In this document: positions 6,928 through 7,043 of the stretch, piece after piece | Numbering within the stretch: the first letter of the stretch is position 1 | How the letters are laid out: every line of letters begins with the position of its first letter | DNA from: Candidatus Hydrogenedentota bacterium | GTDB lineage: Bacteria > Hydrogenedentota > Hydrogenedentia > Hydrogenedentales > SLHB01 | NCBI GenBank assembly: GCA_003552485.1 | Contig: PUMX01000314.1 | Coordinates: forward strand, 1 to 7,043 | DNA: 7,043 nucleotides | Direction: 5' to 3' | The notes under the pieces: generated by a model | What the model was told of the DNA's origin: nothing | Database searches by the model: none | What the model saw: the letters and a program-made list of their open reading frames with translations, nothing else | Translations under genes and position numbers: made by a program

Positions 6928-7043
6928 CAACTATGTGTGCCCCCTTCGGAGTCGATTGATTTGCGATTCGCGAAAGTCCCCCTTTGAAGACATTTTATGT
7001 GGCAGAGTCAAGTTTTTCATGATGGTTTTTCCACAGCCAGTTC

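Larger units (their letters stand above)
6616..7043. other. Non-coding region upstream of the operon, no convincing gene
   Basis: This stretch of about 430 bases holds the operon's leader and weak promoter, then mainly unassigned sequence. One 70-residue frame at 6775-6987 on the plus strand has no ribosome binding site and no recognisable motif. The last 45 bases are more AT-rich and may approach another gene, but no frame there can be supported. Small palindromes occur at 6787-6803 (CGTAC/GTACG around a central GTCGAC) and 6967-6974 (TTCGCGAA), and a longer inverted repeat at 6891-6927 is listed separately. Confidence 0.55.

Noticed and set aside
6775..6987. A 70-residue plus-strand frame in the right-hand intergenic region.
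   Set aside because: It has no ribosome binding site, no motif and a GC-driven composition, and it spans an inverted repeat. It is not supported as a gene.
6933..7043. Short frames at the right edge: a minus-strand frame whose first residues read TGCGKT, resembling part of a P-loop, and a plus-strand ATG at 6997.
   Set aside because: The minus frame ends after about 36 residues without the rest of an ATPase, so the likeness is probably chance. The plus ATG has only a weak GAAGA upstream and 15 visible residues. Sequence beyond the window is needed.

Overview
This is a bacterial window with dense GC-rich coding sequence, Shine-Dalgarno-led starts and no introns. It holds four protein genes, one of them cut by the left edge, and about 430 bases at the right edge with no convincing gene. 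No rRNA, tRNA, CRISPR array, insertion sequence or transposase was seen. A secreted glycan-acting enzyme beside a Tat-exported sulfatase and a secreted phosphodiesterase-like hydrolase is typical of sulfatase-rich polysaccharide degraders such as Planctomycetota, Lentisphaerota/Kiritimatiellota or Hydrogenedentota. That assignment is inference from gene content and style only.

Layout: (1) 1-1608, plus strand: the C-terminal three quarters of a RecD2-type 5'-3' DNA helicase, its N-terminus lying outside the window. (2) 1609-1825: an intergenic leader with small inverted repeats and a strong ribosome binding site. (3) 1826-3583, plus strand: a secreted right-handed beta-helix glycoside hydrolase of the GH28/GH49 (clan GH-N) type with an N-terminal beta-rich domain. 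(4) 3585-5078, minus strand: a Tat-exported Cys-type sulfatase. (5) 5086-6615, minus strand: a secreted type I phosphodiesterase/nucleotide pyrophosphatase-like enzyme. It is transcribed just ahead of the sulfatase with a 7-nt gap, so the two probably form an operon. (6) 6616-7043: the operon leader, a weak candidate promoter and an unexplained inverted repeat.

The glycosidase and the two-gene operon converge, with one base between their stop codons. All three products carry export signals, so together they look like an extracytoplasmic set acting on a decorated, probably sulfated, glycan: the beta-helix enzyme would cleave the backbone, the sulfatase would remove sulfate esters, and the phosphodiesterase-like enzyme would act on a phospho- or sulfo-ester. 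The substrate cannot be read from the sequence. The helicase is a housekeeping repair gene with no evident functional link to them.

I do not see a clearly new kind of biological system. The least ordinary items are the beta-helix enzyme, which keeps the clan Asp residues but appears to lack the GH28 His/Arg/Lys residues, and the pairing of two different alkaline-phosphatase-superfamily hydrolases in one operon.
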